NCBI GenBank assembly: GCA_003212315.1
Contig: QCQB01000012.1
Coordinates: forward strand, 1 to 52,084
DNA from: SAR116 cluster bacterium AG-447-C21
Lineage (GTDB): Bacteria > Pseudomonadota > Alphaproteobacteria > Thalassobaculales > Thalassobaculaceae
Direction: 5' to 3'
DNA: 52,084 nucleotides
Shown here: piece after piece, positions 34,527 through 43,854 of the stretch
Position numbering within the stretch: position 1 is the first letter of the stretch
Layout of the letters: every line of letters starts with the position of its first letter
Translations under genes and position numbers: made by a program
Notes under the pieces: model-generated
Told to the model about the DNA's origin: nothing
What the model saw: only the letters and a program-made list of their open reading frames with translations
The model's database searches: none

Positions 34527-35565
34527 ATGCGCGCAGCGGTATTAACAGCAAAAAAATCAATTAAAACGGTTGATCAAACTGCACGGTCTCTGCTCGATAC
34601 CGAAGTCAAAGTTCGAATTCATGCGGGAGGAATTTGCGGATCCGACTTGCATTACTTTCATCACTACAAGATGGGAGATTTCCCTGTTCTAGAGCCTTTC
34701 ATACTCGGACACGAGGCAGCCGGCATAGTCGAGGAAATTGGATCCGGCGTAGATAACATTGATGTCGGAGATAAAGTAGTCATCAACCCTAGCCATCCAT
34801 GTCGCAATTGTGAATATTGTATCAAAGGACGGGAACTTCTCTGTAATGATATGAAGTTTCTGGGAAGTTCACGAAAATTTCCACATATCCAAGGAATGTT
34901 TTCTGAGACCTTCATCACAGATCAAAAACAATGTTTTAAAGTGCCGAGTGAACTATCCTTGAATGTTGCTGCCTTCGCAGAACCCCTGGCTGTAGCCCTA
35001 CATGCGATTAATCAGGCAGGATCCCTTCTTGGCGCCGAGGTTTTAATTAATGGGTCAGGACCAATTGGGGCTTTGGTTCTATTGGCAGCAAAATTAGCCG
35101 GAGCCAGATCCGTTACAATGACGGATATACGCGATGCTCCATTGTCGGTAGTCAGTGAACTCGGCGCTGATAAAACTTTTAATGTTAACTCTGGAGCTTC
35201 AATATTAACTGATGAAGATAATCCCAGAGGTAATTTCGATGTTGCTTTTGATGCATCTGGAAGCCTTCAGGCAGTGCTAGCAGCTATAAATAATATACGC
35301 CCTGGCGGCACTCTAATTCAAATAGGAACCTTTGCAGAACCAAATATTTTGCTCCCTTCTGATCAACTTATGATAAAAGAAATCATAATGAAAAGCTCGT
35401 TCCGGTTCGACAAAGAATTCGCTTGGGCTGTCGATTACCTTGCAAAAAAACAGGATTGACGTAATGCCACTTCTTACGCACACATTCCCGATGGAAGAGG
35501 CTAATGAAGCCTTCTTGACTGCTTCGGATAGGGAAAACGCAATGAAAGTTCAACTAAGCTTTTAA
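34527..35565 (+). pseudogene. L-idonate 5-dehydrogenase-like zinc alcohol dehydrogenase with an A7 frameshift
   Basis: A medium-chain zinc dehydrogenase. Catalytic-zinc Cys37 (GGICGSD) and His61-Glu62 (GHEAAG), structural-zinc Cys92/95/98/106 and the NAD-binding ING SGPIGAL region are intact. At 35443-35449 a run of seven A shifts the frame and gives a TGA at 35457-35459. With six A the frame joins to RIDVMPLLTHTFPMEEANEA and runs to TAA 35563-35565, giving the normal C-terminus of the family. Only this lesion is seen, so it may be a read error, a phase-variable site or a recent mutation. It converges with the polyprenyl synthetase gene six bases away. Confidence 0.85.
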
Positions 35566-35571
35566 ACGAAT

Positions 35572-36594
35572 TCAAAACTCTCTTTCAACACAAAAATCAA
35601 CTACCTCAGTCAACGCATTTTTGGGTTCACCGTCCGAAAAGAGACCAAGAGCATCCCGCGCAATAGCCGCATAATGACGGGCCCTGGATATCGTGTCATC
35701 GAGTGCTCCATATTTCAATATTAGTTCCTGAGCCTTTTCCAGATCTCCAGGTTCCTGATCTAATTCCTCCAATGTTCGCTTCCAAAATTTTCGGTCGACT
35801 TCAGTCCCCCGTCTAAAAGCTAATATCACTGGAAGCGTTATTTTTCCTTCACTAAAATCATCACCAACCGTTTTACCCAACTCCGCTTGTCGCGCAGAAT
35901 AATCAAGAGCATCATCGACAAGTTGAAAGGCTATCCCCAAATTAGTCCCAAAAGAAGTTAATGCATCTTCTTCATCTTTTGGACGATCTGCGACGACCGC
36001 TCCTATACGTGCTGCGGCAGAGAATAATTCTGCAGTTTTAGACTGTATCACCTCTAAGTATGCTGTTTCGCTGGTTGTAGTATCATTTGTCGTTATCAAC
36101 TGTTGCACCTCACCTTCCGCAATAATTGCCGAGGCACCAGATAATATTTTAAGTACATGTAATGAACCGTCCATCACCATCAATTGAAATGAACGACTGA
36201 ATAGAAAATCTCCGACTAAAACACTCGCTTGATTACCCCAAACTGTATTTGCGGTCTCCTGTCCTCTCCGAAGTTCACTTTCGTCAACGACATCATCGTG
36301 CAACAAAGTGGCGGTGTGAATAAATTCGACGCACGCCGCCAATTTGATATGCCTATCCCCAGAATATCCACAAAGCGCTGCCGCTCCTAAAGTGAGCATT
36401 GGCCTCAATCTTTTCCCCCCTGCGGCAATCAAGTGACCCGCGAGTTGAGGGATCAAATGAACAGGACTTTGCATGTGTTCTAAGATAGTAGAATTAACTC
36501 GATCCAAATCTGTTCTAACCAGTTTCATTAAAGGATCTAATGATGGTTTCTTAATTGAATTGTCTAATTTTTTAAATTCAACCACACTTGCCAC
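35572..36594 (-). CDS. ispB: Polyprenyl diphosphate synthase (octaprenyl/decaprenyl type)
   Basis: A 340-residue long-chain trans-prenyltransferase that makes the ubiquinone side chain. GGKRLRPML, the first Asp-rich motif in LLHDDVVDESELRRG and the second in LVDDALDY are all present. The start is GTG 36592-36594 with GGAG seven bases upstream. The sequence and its divergence from a DUF2007 gene and a TrmN6-like gene are a usual alphaproteobacterial arrangement. Chain length (C40 or C50) cannot be read directly. Confidence 0.92.
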   Translation of the reverse strand: MASVVEFKKLDNSIKKPSLDPLMKLVRTDLDRVNSTILEHMQSPVHLIPQLAGHLIAAGGKRLRPMLTLGAAALCGYSGDRHIKLAACVEFIHTATLLHDDVVDESELRRGQETANTVWGNQASVLVGDFLFSRSFQLMVMDGSLHVLKILSGASAIIAEGEVQQLITTNDTTTSETAYLEVIQSKTAELFSAAARIGAVVADRPKDEEDALTSFGTNLGIAFQLVDDALDYSARQAELGKTVGDDFSEGKITLPVILAFRRGTEVDRKFWKRTLEELDQEPGDLEKAQELILKYGALDDTISRARHYAAIARDALGLFSDGEPKNALTEVVDFCVEREF

Positions 36595-36726
36595 GTGCCA
36601 ACTCCGCTCAACTTGACTAAGTTCTCCCTAAGAGGATAGGAATGCTTTCTATACGATCAAGTCCAACAATGAAACCGTTAAGCATTATAAGAGTATAAAA
36701 ATCTATATCTTAAGAGGATAAAAGGA

Positions 36727-36930
36727 TTGAAAGAGCTGTTGAGAAGTAACAACCTTGTAGAAATTTCCTACGTAACCAGCATGCTTAAATCCGAAGGCAT
36801 AGAAGTACATATTTTAGATAATAATATGAGTATCATAGAGGGAAGTGGCATGGCCATCCCGCGTCGCCTAATGGTCAGTGAAACCGACTTTATTCTTGCT
36901 AAAAACCTTCTTGAGGAAGCAAGTGAATAG
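36727..36930 (+). CDS. DUF2007 family protein
   Basis: A 67-residue protein, MKELLRSNNLVEISYVTSML..., with the family's VEISYVxSMLKSEGIEVHILDNN and IPRRLMVSETDFILAKNLL. The function is unknown; the domain is described as a putative signal-transducing/prokaryotic stress domain. The start is a TTG at 36727 preceded by AGGATAAAAGGA. Its stop overlaps the following methyltransferase start by eight bases. Confidence 0.88.
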   Translation: MKELLRSNNLVEISYVTSMLKSEGIEVHILDNNMSIIEGSGMAIPRRLMVSETDFILAKNLLEEASE

Positions 36931-37684
36931 CCCAAAAGAAAATAAACCACGCCTGACCCAAGACCTGTTTCTGGGAGGAAAAGTTATATTGTGGCAATCT
37001 ATTGATGGTTATCGCGCTGGAATTGATGCTGTCTTGCTGGCTACTTCTACAAAGCCAAAAACAAATCAAAAAATCTTAGATTTAGGTTGCGGAGCTGGCG
37101 CCGTTTCTCTTTGCGTTTTGGCCAACTATCCTGACGTCTTCGTTACTGGATTAGAAATTATGGAAGAGACAGTTGCTCTAGCAAAACTAAATGCGGAGGA
37201 GAATAACTTTAAAGTAAATTTTTGCCCCATTCTTGGATCTATCGCGGATATGCCTTCCAAGATTAAAAAAAATTCTTTTGATCTAGTGCTTTCAAACCCG
37301 CCATTTTCCCCGAGTGGGACCTCAAATTTTTCATCCAATATTCAAAAAAAATTCGCTCACGTAGAGACGGGTACAAATATTGAAATGTGGATAAAGGTAG
37401 CCGCTACGGCTCTAAAACAAAAGGGAACAATCTCACTCATTCACAGGGCAGATAGACTAGACCATTTGCTATCCGCATTGAGGCCTTATTTTGGAGAAAT
37501 AATTATACATCCACTGTGGCCAAAATCAGGACGCAAGGCTAATCGTATTTTAATAAAAGCAAAGAAAGGAAGCAAAGCACCCACTATATTAACAGCAGGG
37601 ACCATAATACATATGGATAATGGCTCTTATACTCCAGAGATAGAGTCTATTCTTCGCGGCAGATCACTTTTAACCATTGAATAA
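36923..37684 (+). CDS. tRNA1(Val) (adenine-N6)-methyltransferase-like protein
   Basis: A 253-residue Rossmann methyltransferase. QDLFLGGKVILWQSIDGYRAGIDAVLLA is the typical N-terminus of TrmN6/YfiC-type enzymes, ILDLGCGAGAVSLCV is the SAM motif, and LSNPPF is the adenine-binding NPPY/F motif. I place the start at GTG 36923-36925, with GAGGAAG before it, overlapping the DUF2007 stop; the in-frame upstream ATG lies inside DUF2007. The tRNA target is inferred from the family. Confidence 0.88.
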   Translation: MNSPKENKPRLTQDLFLGGKVILWQSIDGYRAGIDAVLLATSTKPKTNQKILDLGCGAGAVSLCVLANYPDVFVTGLEIMEETVALAKLNAEENNFKVNFCPILGSIADMPSKIKKNSFDLVLSNPPFSPSGTSNFSSNIQKKFAHVETGTNIEMWIKVAATALKQKGTISLIHRADRLDHLLSALRPYFGEIIIHPLWPKSGRKANRILIKAKKGSKAPTILTAGTIIHMDNGSYTPEIESILRGRSLLTIE

Positions 37685-37685
37685 C

Positions 37686-39305
37686 CTATATTCTTCCATC
37701 GTAACTACCACGAGGGATCTTACAGGCGATAATCGTATATACATCCGATACCAAAGCGTTTTTAATAGCTGATGCTAATGCATCACGGTTCTCTACAGTA
37801 ATGCCATGTCCTCCAAGAGCATTCGCCAAAACTGCAAAATCCGTTTCATTCATGTCCACTCCAGCATTTTGATAATTCATCTCTCTCTGTTTTTTTTCAA
37901 TTAATGCTAGAGAAGCATCCACAAAAACAACAACTATTAGAGGTAATTTTAGATCACGAAGGGTTACCAGCTCCCCAAGAACCATCTCTAATCCGCCATC
38001 ACCTGTGAATGCTATAACTTGACGTTGCGGCGAGGCTAGTTTTACCCCTGTTGCAATTGGGAGTGCACATCCCATCGTGCAAAGGGCACTTGACTGTAAA
38101 ACGGAATGAGGCTCATAAGTTTCCCATACTTGGCTCAGCAATATCCTATGTGCCCCAGAGTCCATGGTAATAACCGTGTCGCGAGGGGTTGAAGAACGGA
38201 TAGTTACCGCGATGGCTGCTGGCCCCCAAGGGTCATTTTGACCGTATAAAGACGCTGTCTCTTTTTTTACTATGGCTGGCTCGTTATCAATCCAAGTTTC
38301 ACCATTTGAATTATTTTCCGATAGGGCTTCCAATCCCTCAGCGATATCGCAGATAAACATCATCGATGAGGTGTGCATATATGAGTATTCAGGATAAACA
38401 AGAATTTCCACAACATTTTTCTCTGCTGTATTCCAAATGCTCCGCCATCCGTTTCGCATTTCAATTGGGTCATATCCTACTAATAGAATGAAATCGGCCT
38501 CTTCAATCAGTGGAATTAATGTTTTATCTCCTAACGGAGATAGACCGGCACCACCAAGACTGAGCGCTTCATCCTCCGATATTATTCCCTTTGCCTTATA
38601 GGTCGAAATTACTGGTGTCCCAAATTTTTTGGCAAACTTCGTAACCGACTGGCCGGCATTCTGGTTAACAGCATCGACGCCTACAATCATGAGTGGTCTA
38701 TCAGCTTTGGATAACCATTCCCGCGCGGTATCAAGATTAATACCTTTTGACGGCCTAACTGGTGCAGGCAGGGGCCTATACTCGTTACGGCTAAATTCAT
38801 GTAATTGTGCAGACACAGCTATGGGTAAATCCAGATGGACAGGACCTGGACGGCCCTCTGTCGCGATTGCAACCGCTTTATCAATTAACTGCGGAACATA
38901 CCCATTAGGAACAGTAAAACTCTCTTTACAGATGGGAGAGAAAACTGCCGTATGGTCAAAAACTTGATGATTGTAAGTTACGGTATCTGCTGGATCTACA
39001 CATCCAGTTATAACAATCATAGGAACACGGTCCTGTAGCGCATTAGCCGTTACGTTCACAGCGTTTGCTGCCCCCGGACCAACCGTGGCAATCAAAACAC
39101 CAGGCGCACCTGTGATGTGATACACACCCTCAGCCATAAAACCAGCTGCGTTTTCATGCTTTGATAGAATAAAGCGTATGCCGGCTTTTTCTAGGCCATC
39201 TATAAGGGTTAAAACCTCACCCCCGGGGATCCCAAAAGCAAACCGCACGCCAGCATCGTACAGTCGACGCCCAATAATATCGGCCGTCCTAATCGTCTCT
39301 GACAT
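37686..39305 (-). CDS. ThDP-dependent enzyme, acetolactate synthase-like
   Basis: A 539-residue enzyme with the three domains of the acetolactate synthase/benzoylformate decarboxylase superfamily. GIPGGEVLTLIDGL, HENAAGFMAEG with the ThDP-activating Glu, VGPGAANAVNVTANALQ, and the Mg/ThDP motif TGDGGLEMVLGEL are seen. The final motif lacks the usual NN (VVFVDASLALIE), so it is probably not a true IlvB. No small subunit or ilvC is nearby. It starts at ATG 39303-39305, eight bases after the acyl-CoA dehydrogenase stop, so the pair is likely co-transcribed. The 2-oxo acid or acyl substrate is unknown. Confidence 0.82.
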   Translation of the reverse strand: MSETIRTADIIGRRLYDAGVRFAFGIPGGEVLTLIDGLEKAGIRFILSKHENAAGFMAEGVYHITGAPGVLIATVGPGAANAVNVTANALQDRVPMIVITGCVDPADTVTYNHQVFDHTAVFSPICKESFTVPNGYVPQLIDKAVAIATEGRPGPVHLDLPIAVSAQLHEFSRNEYRPLPAPVRPSKGINLDTAREWLSKADRPLMIVGVDAVNQNAGQSVTKFAKKFGTPVISTYKAKGIISEDEALSLGGAGLSPLGDKTLIPLIEEADFILLVGYDPIEMRNGWRSIWNTAEKNVVEILVYPEYSYMHTSSMMFICDIAEGLEALSENNSNGETWIDNEPAIVKKETASLYGQNDPWGPAAIAVTIRSSTPRDTVITMDSGAHRILLSQVWETYEPHSVLQSSALCTMGCALPIATGVKLASPQRQVIAFTGDGGLEMVLGELVTLRDLKLPLIVVVFVDASLALIEKKQREMNYQNAGVDMNETDFAVLANALGGHGITVENRDALASAIKNALVSDVYTIIACKIPRGSYDGRI

Positions 39306-39313
39306 TATGAATT

Positions 39314-40555
39314 TTACTCTGCGGCCTGTAGATCAGTTCTTGCCGCTTCAATTTCAGCTAGTTTTGTATAACCGTCCCTAGTCTGCGGAAGTTTGGATTC
39401 CAAAATACGCGATGCAACAACGGTTCTAAGAATTTGTGCCGTTCCTCCCCCAATCGTAAACATTCTTGCATCTCGAGCGAGCCTCTCCATTGGATAATTT
39501 CTGGAATAACCTCTTGCACCAAAGACCTGTAAAGCATCTGTTGTGACTTTCAATGCCATCTCTGATGTAAATATCTTTCCCTGAGCAGCTAGTGTTGGAT
39601 CAGGAAAAGGGCTTCCATTGTGGCCTGCACTCAACGCAGCTTTATGTAAAAGAGCTCTAGCCGCCTCTAATTGCACAGACATATCAGCAAGCATCCACTG
39701 CAATCCTTGAAACTCAGCTATTGGCCTTCCAAACTGTTCGCGCTCTTTGGAAAAATTCAGCGCATTTCTATAGGCCCCAGCGGCTAGACCAAGGGCGACT
39801 GTTCCCGCCCCGACACGCTGCGAATTATATGCATTCATGAGGTCTGCGAACCCACGTTTAAAGCCGGATGGCGGCATCAAAACCATATCTTCCGAAATCT
39901 CTAAATTCTCGAAAATAAGTTCCGTTTCAGGAATTCCTCGCAATCCCATTGTTGGTTCTCTTTTTCCAACTTTCAAACCCTCAGACTCTCCTCGGACCGC
40001 CAAAAAACCTCCAATTCCAAGCTCTGAACCTTTCTCATCAAACACCCGGGCAAATATAAGATGGAGACGAGAGACACCACCGCCGGTAATCCAATGCTTT
40101 TTGCCGTTAATAATATATTTATCCCCTCGTTTCTCGGCTCGAGTTGTCATTTGCGATGCGGCACTACCTGCTTCGGGTTCTGTAATACAAATAGCAGGTT
40201 TATCTCCATCTAAAACCAAGTCTGCTGCCAAACGTTTCTGAGTTTCTGTACCGTAATGGACCACCGCAGATATTGCTCCCATGTTAGCTTCAACAGCAAT
40301 CCGCCCCGTTGGACCGCAATAGGATGCCATTTCCTCTACAACCAGGTTTGCGTCTAGAAAATTCAGTCCAGGCCCTCCTAGTTCCGTAGGAATTGTCATC
40401 CCCATAAAACCAGCCTCCTTAAGAGCCTTCACATTGTCCCAGGGATATTGTTCTGACTTATCAACCTCAGCTGCATTTTTTGCGACAATACCCGCTGCCA
40501 GCTCTCGTGCGCGAGCTTTTAAATCCAATTGTTTTGTAGTTAGATCAAAAGACAT
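39314..40555 (-). CDS. Acyl-CoA dehydrogenase family protein
   Basis: A 413-residue flavoenzyme of the acyl-CoA dehydrogenase fold. CITEPEAGSAASQM and KHWITGGG (FAD region), SQRVGAGTVALGLAAGAY, and REQFGRPIAEFQGLQWMLADM are typical. At the usual position of the catalytic Glu (YEGT in MCAD) it reads IGGGTAQILR, so the base must be elsewhere, as in the isovaleryl-CoA dehydrogenase branch, or the chemistry differs. ATG 40553-40555. It is upstream of the ThDP enzyme in a two-gene unit; the 2-hydroxyacid dehydrogenase gene is also on this strand 81 bases upstream. Confidence 0.88.
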   Translation of the reverse strand: MSFDLTTKQLDLKARARELAAGIVAKNAAEVDKSEQYPWDNVKALKEAGFMGMTIPTELGGPGLNFLDANLVVEEMASYCGPTGRIAVEANMGAISAVVHYGTETQKRLAADLVLDGDKPAICITEPEAGSAASQMTTRAEKRGDKYIINGKKHWITGGGVSRLHLIFARVFDEKGSELGIGGFLAVRGESEGLKVGKREPTMGLRGIPETELIFENLEISEDMVLMPPSGFKRGFADLMNAYNSQRVGAGTVALGLAAGAYRNALNFSKEREQFGRPIAEFQGLQWMLADMSVQLEAARALLHKAALSAGHNGSPFPDPTLAAQGKIFTSEMALKVTTDALQVFGARGYSRNYPMERLARDARMFTIGGGTAQILRTVVASRILESKLPQTRDGYTKLAEIEAARTDLQAAE

Positions 40556-40636
40556 TATTCAGTTCCCAAACGCTTATATGTACATTACGAAGATACAGAT
40601 TTAACTGATAAAAAGAATTTAATGTTTATTTCTATT

Positions 40637-41638
40637 TTAATCTACCCGTTCTCCTTTAAAACAGAAATTTTTTAATTCCAATCCTTTTGACAGACGATCC
40701 AGATTAGCTGCAACAAAATCCCATCGCCTGTGAGACATTGCCTGGGTCCATGCCGAATTATGAGGTGACATGATTATGTTATCAAGTTTATGGAATGGAA
40801 ATTTAGATGGCCATGGATTAGGGCTCTTACTACCAGGATATTTATACCAAACATCTATTATTCCGCCCCGAATACGCCGAGAAGATAAGGCCTCATATAA
40901 AGCCTTTTCGTCAATTACCTCGCCTCTGCCAACATTAGCTATAATAGCATCGGACTTCATAATAGAGAAACAGCGTCCATCAATCATACCTCTGGTCTCT
41001 TCACCGCCAGGGGCACAGTTAATTACAAAATCGCTCCTCTTGAGTAATGCATCTAAATCTCCAACAGTGCCATACCAGTCGACAAGTTCAGGTTCTTTCC
41101 TCATAGTCCTTGATACTGCCATAACTGTCATATCAAACGCCTTGCATCTTCGTGCAACCTCTCTTCCAATATGGCCATATCCAATTATTCCAACAGTCGA
41201 GCCCCGCAATTCCCTATGATGCGGCCCTTTATTTATATCACGCCCATTGAATGAGTATTTCTGCATTACAGGATGAGTATCCCTCATCAAACCAGTTTGC
41301 CATTCTAACATTCCCGCCATCAGATGTTCCGCTATTGTCGTTTCATGTTCGTGGGTGTTGCAGAGGATAGCACCGACAGGCAACTCCGTCGGGGTAATCC
41401 AATCAAAACCCGTGAAGGGTACCTGATACAGCTTAAGTTTTGTTGTCGTTGGGACACCATTGGGGATAGGCCCTCCGACGATTGCATCCATGTTCTTCAC
41501 CATTTCATTAAAGACATCAGGATCATCACGTACGCTCATAATTTGAACATCCCAGTCTGTTGAGAGCTTTTCAGCGAGTATCTCATTATTATTCATCCCC
41601 GTATCACGCATAACCAAAACAGATTTTTTTTGTCCCAT
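40637..41638 (-). CDS. D-isomer-specific 2-hydroxyacid dehydrogenase-like protein
   Basis: A 333-residue NAD-dependent dehydrogenase of the D-2-hydroxyacid family. The dinucleotide motif is GSTVGIIGYGHIGREV, the substrate Arg is in NVGRGEVID, and the catalytic His in MSPHNSAW. The usual acidic partner in DVFEEEP is not present: the region reads IDVWYKYPG, so the Glu is replaced or displaced. I recall relatives with DVWYRYP, which suggests a distinct subfamily and not a broken gene. ATG 41636-41638. It is divergent from the second GGT-family gene. Confidence 0.82.
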   Translation of the reverse strand: MGQKKSVLVMRDTGMNNNEILAEKLSTDWDVQIMSVRDDPDVFNEMVKNMDAIVGGPIPNGVPTTTKLKLYQVPFTGFDWITPTELPVGAILCNTHEHETTIAEHLMAGMLEWQTGLMRDTHPVMQKYSFNGRDINKGPHHRELRGSTVGIIGYGHIGREVARRCKAFDMTVMAVSRTMRKEPELVDWYGTVGDLDALLKRSDFVINCAPGGEETRGMIDGRCFSIMKSDAIIANVGRGEVIDEKALYEALSSRRIRGGIIDVWYKYPGSKSPNPWPSKFPFHKLDNIIMSPHNSAWTQAMSHRRWDFVAANLDRLSKGLELKNFCFKGERVD

Positions 41639-41759
41639 CTCTCTACCCTCACGTCCGGATAATTATTCCTGATTACTCTTTACATAACGCAAGCCAAAAG
41701 TGCTCTTGTTATCATTGCCAATAAAGGGTTAGCTTCTAATCAAGTCAAGGAGAACAATA

Positions 41760-43274
41760 TTGAATTTGCGAGATCCTATTAGTTTTGAACACGGTCGCTT
41801 GAAGATAGGTGCTGCTGCCACCGCCAATAGAAAGGCTACCGAGACCGCTATTATGATTATGCAGACAGGCGGGAATGCCGTGGATGCCGCTATCGCCGCC
41901 GGGCATGTAATGGGCGTCGTAGAACCTTTGGACTGCGGTGTGGCTGCAGGAGGTTTCATGACCATTCATTGCAGTTCTAGAAATAAAACTGAAGTAATTG
42001 ATTTCCTGGGAACAGCGCCGGCAAGCGCAAAATACGAGCTCTATGCCATAAATGATATAAATGGGGACTACACCATTCGTGTTGAAGGCCAACATAATCA
42101 GATTGGATACCGCTCTATTGCGACACCAGGAACGCTGCGTGGATTTGAAGAGGCCCACAAAAAATACGGCGCTTTACCAATGCATGAACTCATAGCTCCA
42201 GCCATTAGTATCGCAAAAGAGGGTTTTCCTATTTCGTACAAAGGCGCACTTCGAATGGCCAGAACAGCGCATATTTTAGCGACAACAGATGCTTGCCGAA
42301 ACCTCTATTTGAAATCAGACAACTCAGCTCCACGCGAGGGTGAGATAATCCAAAATAAAGATTACGCTTATACATTGGAAGAAATTGCCAAATATGGAGC
42401 CGATACATTCTACAGTGGGGATCTAGCGAGATTCATAGTCAATGAGATTGATAAGAATTATGGATTTTTAACCAAAGACGATTTGTTAAAATATAAAGCG
42501 ATATGGCGTAAGCCAAGCCATTTTAATTACAACGGTCTAGATATCTTAACACCTCCGCCTCCTTCCTCGGGATCTCTTGTTTTTTCCGGTTTAGAGGCAT
42601 TAACTTTGGACAACAAAAGTCATAGTGCGCATCAACTCCTGGCGGAAGCTATGTTGAAGATGTTCTCAAAACGACGCCAAAATTTTGGAGACCCGGCATT
42701 CACTTCAACAGAAACTGTCTCAGAGTCACCGGAAACAACCAGTCTTTGTACAATCGATTCTGGCGGTAACGCCGCCTGTTTAACATATTCAAACAACAAT
42801 CATTCTGGTGTTGTTATCGCAGATACTGGAATACTAATGAATAACTCTATGGCATTATTTAGCCCGTGGCCTGATAATCCGAATGCAGTTGTGGGCGGCA
42901 AGCGACCAATAAGCAGCATGATGCCTACCCTCTTATTCAAAAACGGAAAAATAAAAATGGCAATTGGAGCCTCTGGTTCAACTCGAATTCCTACTTCATT
43001 AATGCAGGTTCTTTACCGGTTAACTGTTGAAAAAAAATCAATCCAGACGGCAATAAGCGAGCCCAAGCTGCACGCTGAAGCAGAAATAATGATGTCAGAC
43101 GAGGACTTGCTATATGTCGCCAAACCACTTGCACAACAAATGGGTTTAAAATATGTCATTTCTCCAGGGAGAGATACGAGTATGGGCGTAGTTCAGGCCA
43201 TTCATATTGATCAAGAAAATATAACCACTGCAATAGGAGATCCGCGCGCCAAGGCTTGCGGAATGGTCCTTTGA
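41760..43274 (+). CDS. Gamma-glutamyltransferase-family Ntn hydrolase (second of two)
   Basis: A 504-residue member of the family. MIMQTGGNAVDAAIAAGHVMGVVEPLDCG is at the N-terminus; the autoprocessing nucleophile aligns with Thr326 in PETTSLCTID; the C-terminal half has NNSMALFSPWPDNPNAVVGGKRPISSMMPT. No signal peptide. The start is TTG 41760 with AAGGAG eight bases upstream, a strong ribosome site and the best start available. It is the first gene of a five-gene plus-strand run with cobU, leuC, leuD and cobD, 28 bases before cobU. Its substrate is unknown. Confidence 0.83.
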   Translation: MNLRDPISFEHGRLKIGAAATANRKATETAIMIMQTGGNAVDAAIAAGHVMGVVEPLDCGVAAGGFMTIHCSSRNKTEVIDFLGTAPASAKYELYAINDINGDYTIRVEGQHNQIGYRSIATPGTLRGFEEAHKKYGALPMHELIAPAISIAKEGFPISYKGALRMARTAHILATTDACRNLYLKSDNSAPREGEIIQNKDYAYTLEEIAKYGADTFYSGDLARFIVNEIDKNYGFLTKDDLLKYKAIWRKPSHFNYNGLDILTPPPPSSGSLVFSGLEALTLDNKSHSAHQLLAEAMLKMFSKRRQNFGDPAFTSTETVSESPETTSLCTIDSGGNAACLTYSNNNHSGVVIADTGILMNNSMALFSPWPDNPNAVVGGKRPISSMMPTLLFKNGKIKMAIGASGSTRIPTSLMQVLYRLTVEKKSIQTAISEPKLHAEAEIMMSDEDLLYVAKPLAQQMGLKYVISPGRDTSMGVVQAIHIDQENITTAIGDPRAKACGMVL

Positions 43275-43302
43275 CAACCTTTAATCTGTTGAGCTAACCA
43301 AA

Positions 43303-43824
43303 ATGCAGAAAATCACTCTTATTCTTGGTGGAACCCGTTCTGGAAAAAGCGCGTATGGAGAGATGCTTGCTTTAAAGAACTTTTCATCCCCAATCTATAT
43401 CTTCACGGCTCAAGCTTGGGACGATGAGATGAAGAGCCGGATCAAAACCCACAAAAAAAGAAGAGAGGGAAAAAACTGGAAAGATATAGAGGCGCCAATA
43501 GAACTTGGCACGGCCATAAAAAACAACGCAATAAGCAATAATTGTATTCTAGTTGACTGTTTGACACTCTGGTTAACCAATATTCTACTGGCCGGGCAGG
43601 ATATCGATGACGCGATAAATGAGTTGCTGCTAACGATCAAAGCATGCCCCGGAGAAATAATCTTAATATCTAGCGAGGTAGGTTTGGGTATTGTCCCCGA
43701 CAATTCTATAGCGCGTCGATTTCGTGATCTTTCCGGAAAACTTCATCAAAAATTGGCGATGGAAGCAGAAAACGTATTACTGATGGTCGCAGGGATACCA
43801 ATGGTGGTAAAAGGAAAGTTATAG
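43303..43824 (+). CDS. cobU: Adenosylcobinamide kinase/guanylyltransferase
   Basis: A 173-residue bifunctional enzyme of the cobalamin nucleotide-loop pathway that phosphorylates adenosylcobinamide and adds GMP. The P-loop GGTRSGKS is at 9-16, AQAWDDEMKSRIKTHKKRR holds the His that is guanylylated, VDCLTLWLTNIL and SSEVGLGIVPDN complete the family marks. It is separated from leuC by 30 bases. I see no cobalamin riboswitch upstream of the operon (no B12-box in 41639-41759). Confidence 0.92.
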   Translation: MQKITLILGGTRSGKSAYGEMLALKNFSSPIYIFTAQAWDDEMKSRIKTHKKRREGKNWKDIEAPIELGTAIKNNAISNNCILVDCLTLWLTNILLAGQDIDDAINELLLTIKACPGEIILISSEVGLGIVPDNSIARRFRDLSGKLHQKLAMEAENVLLMVAGIPMVVKGKL

Positions 43825-43854
43825 GGGTAAGTAATAAAAGGGATAATTGTCAGT

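Noticed and set aside
41639-41759. Cobalamin riboswitch before the cobU operon
   Set aside because: No B12-box or suitable fold was seen in this gap.
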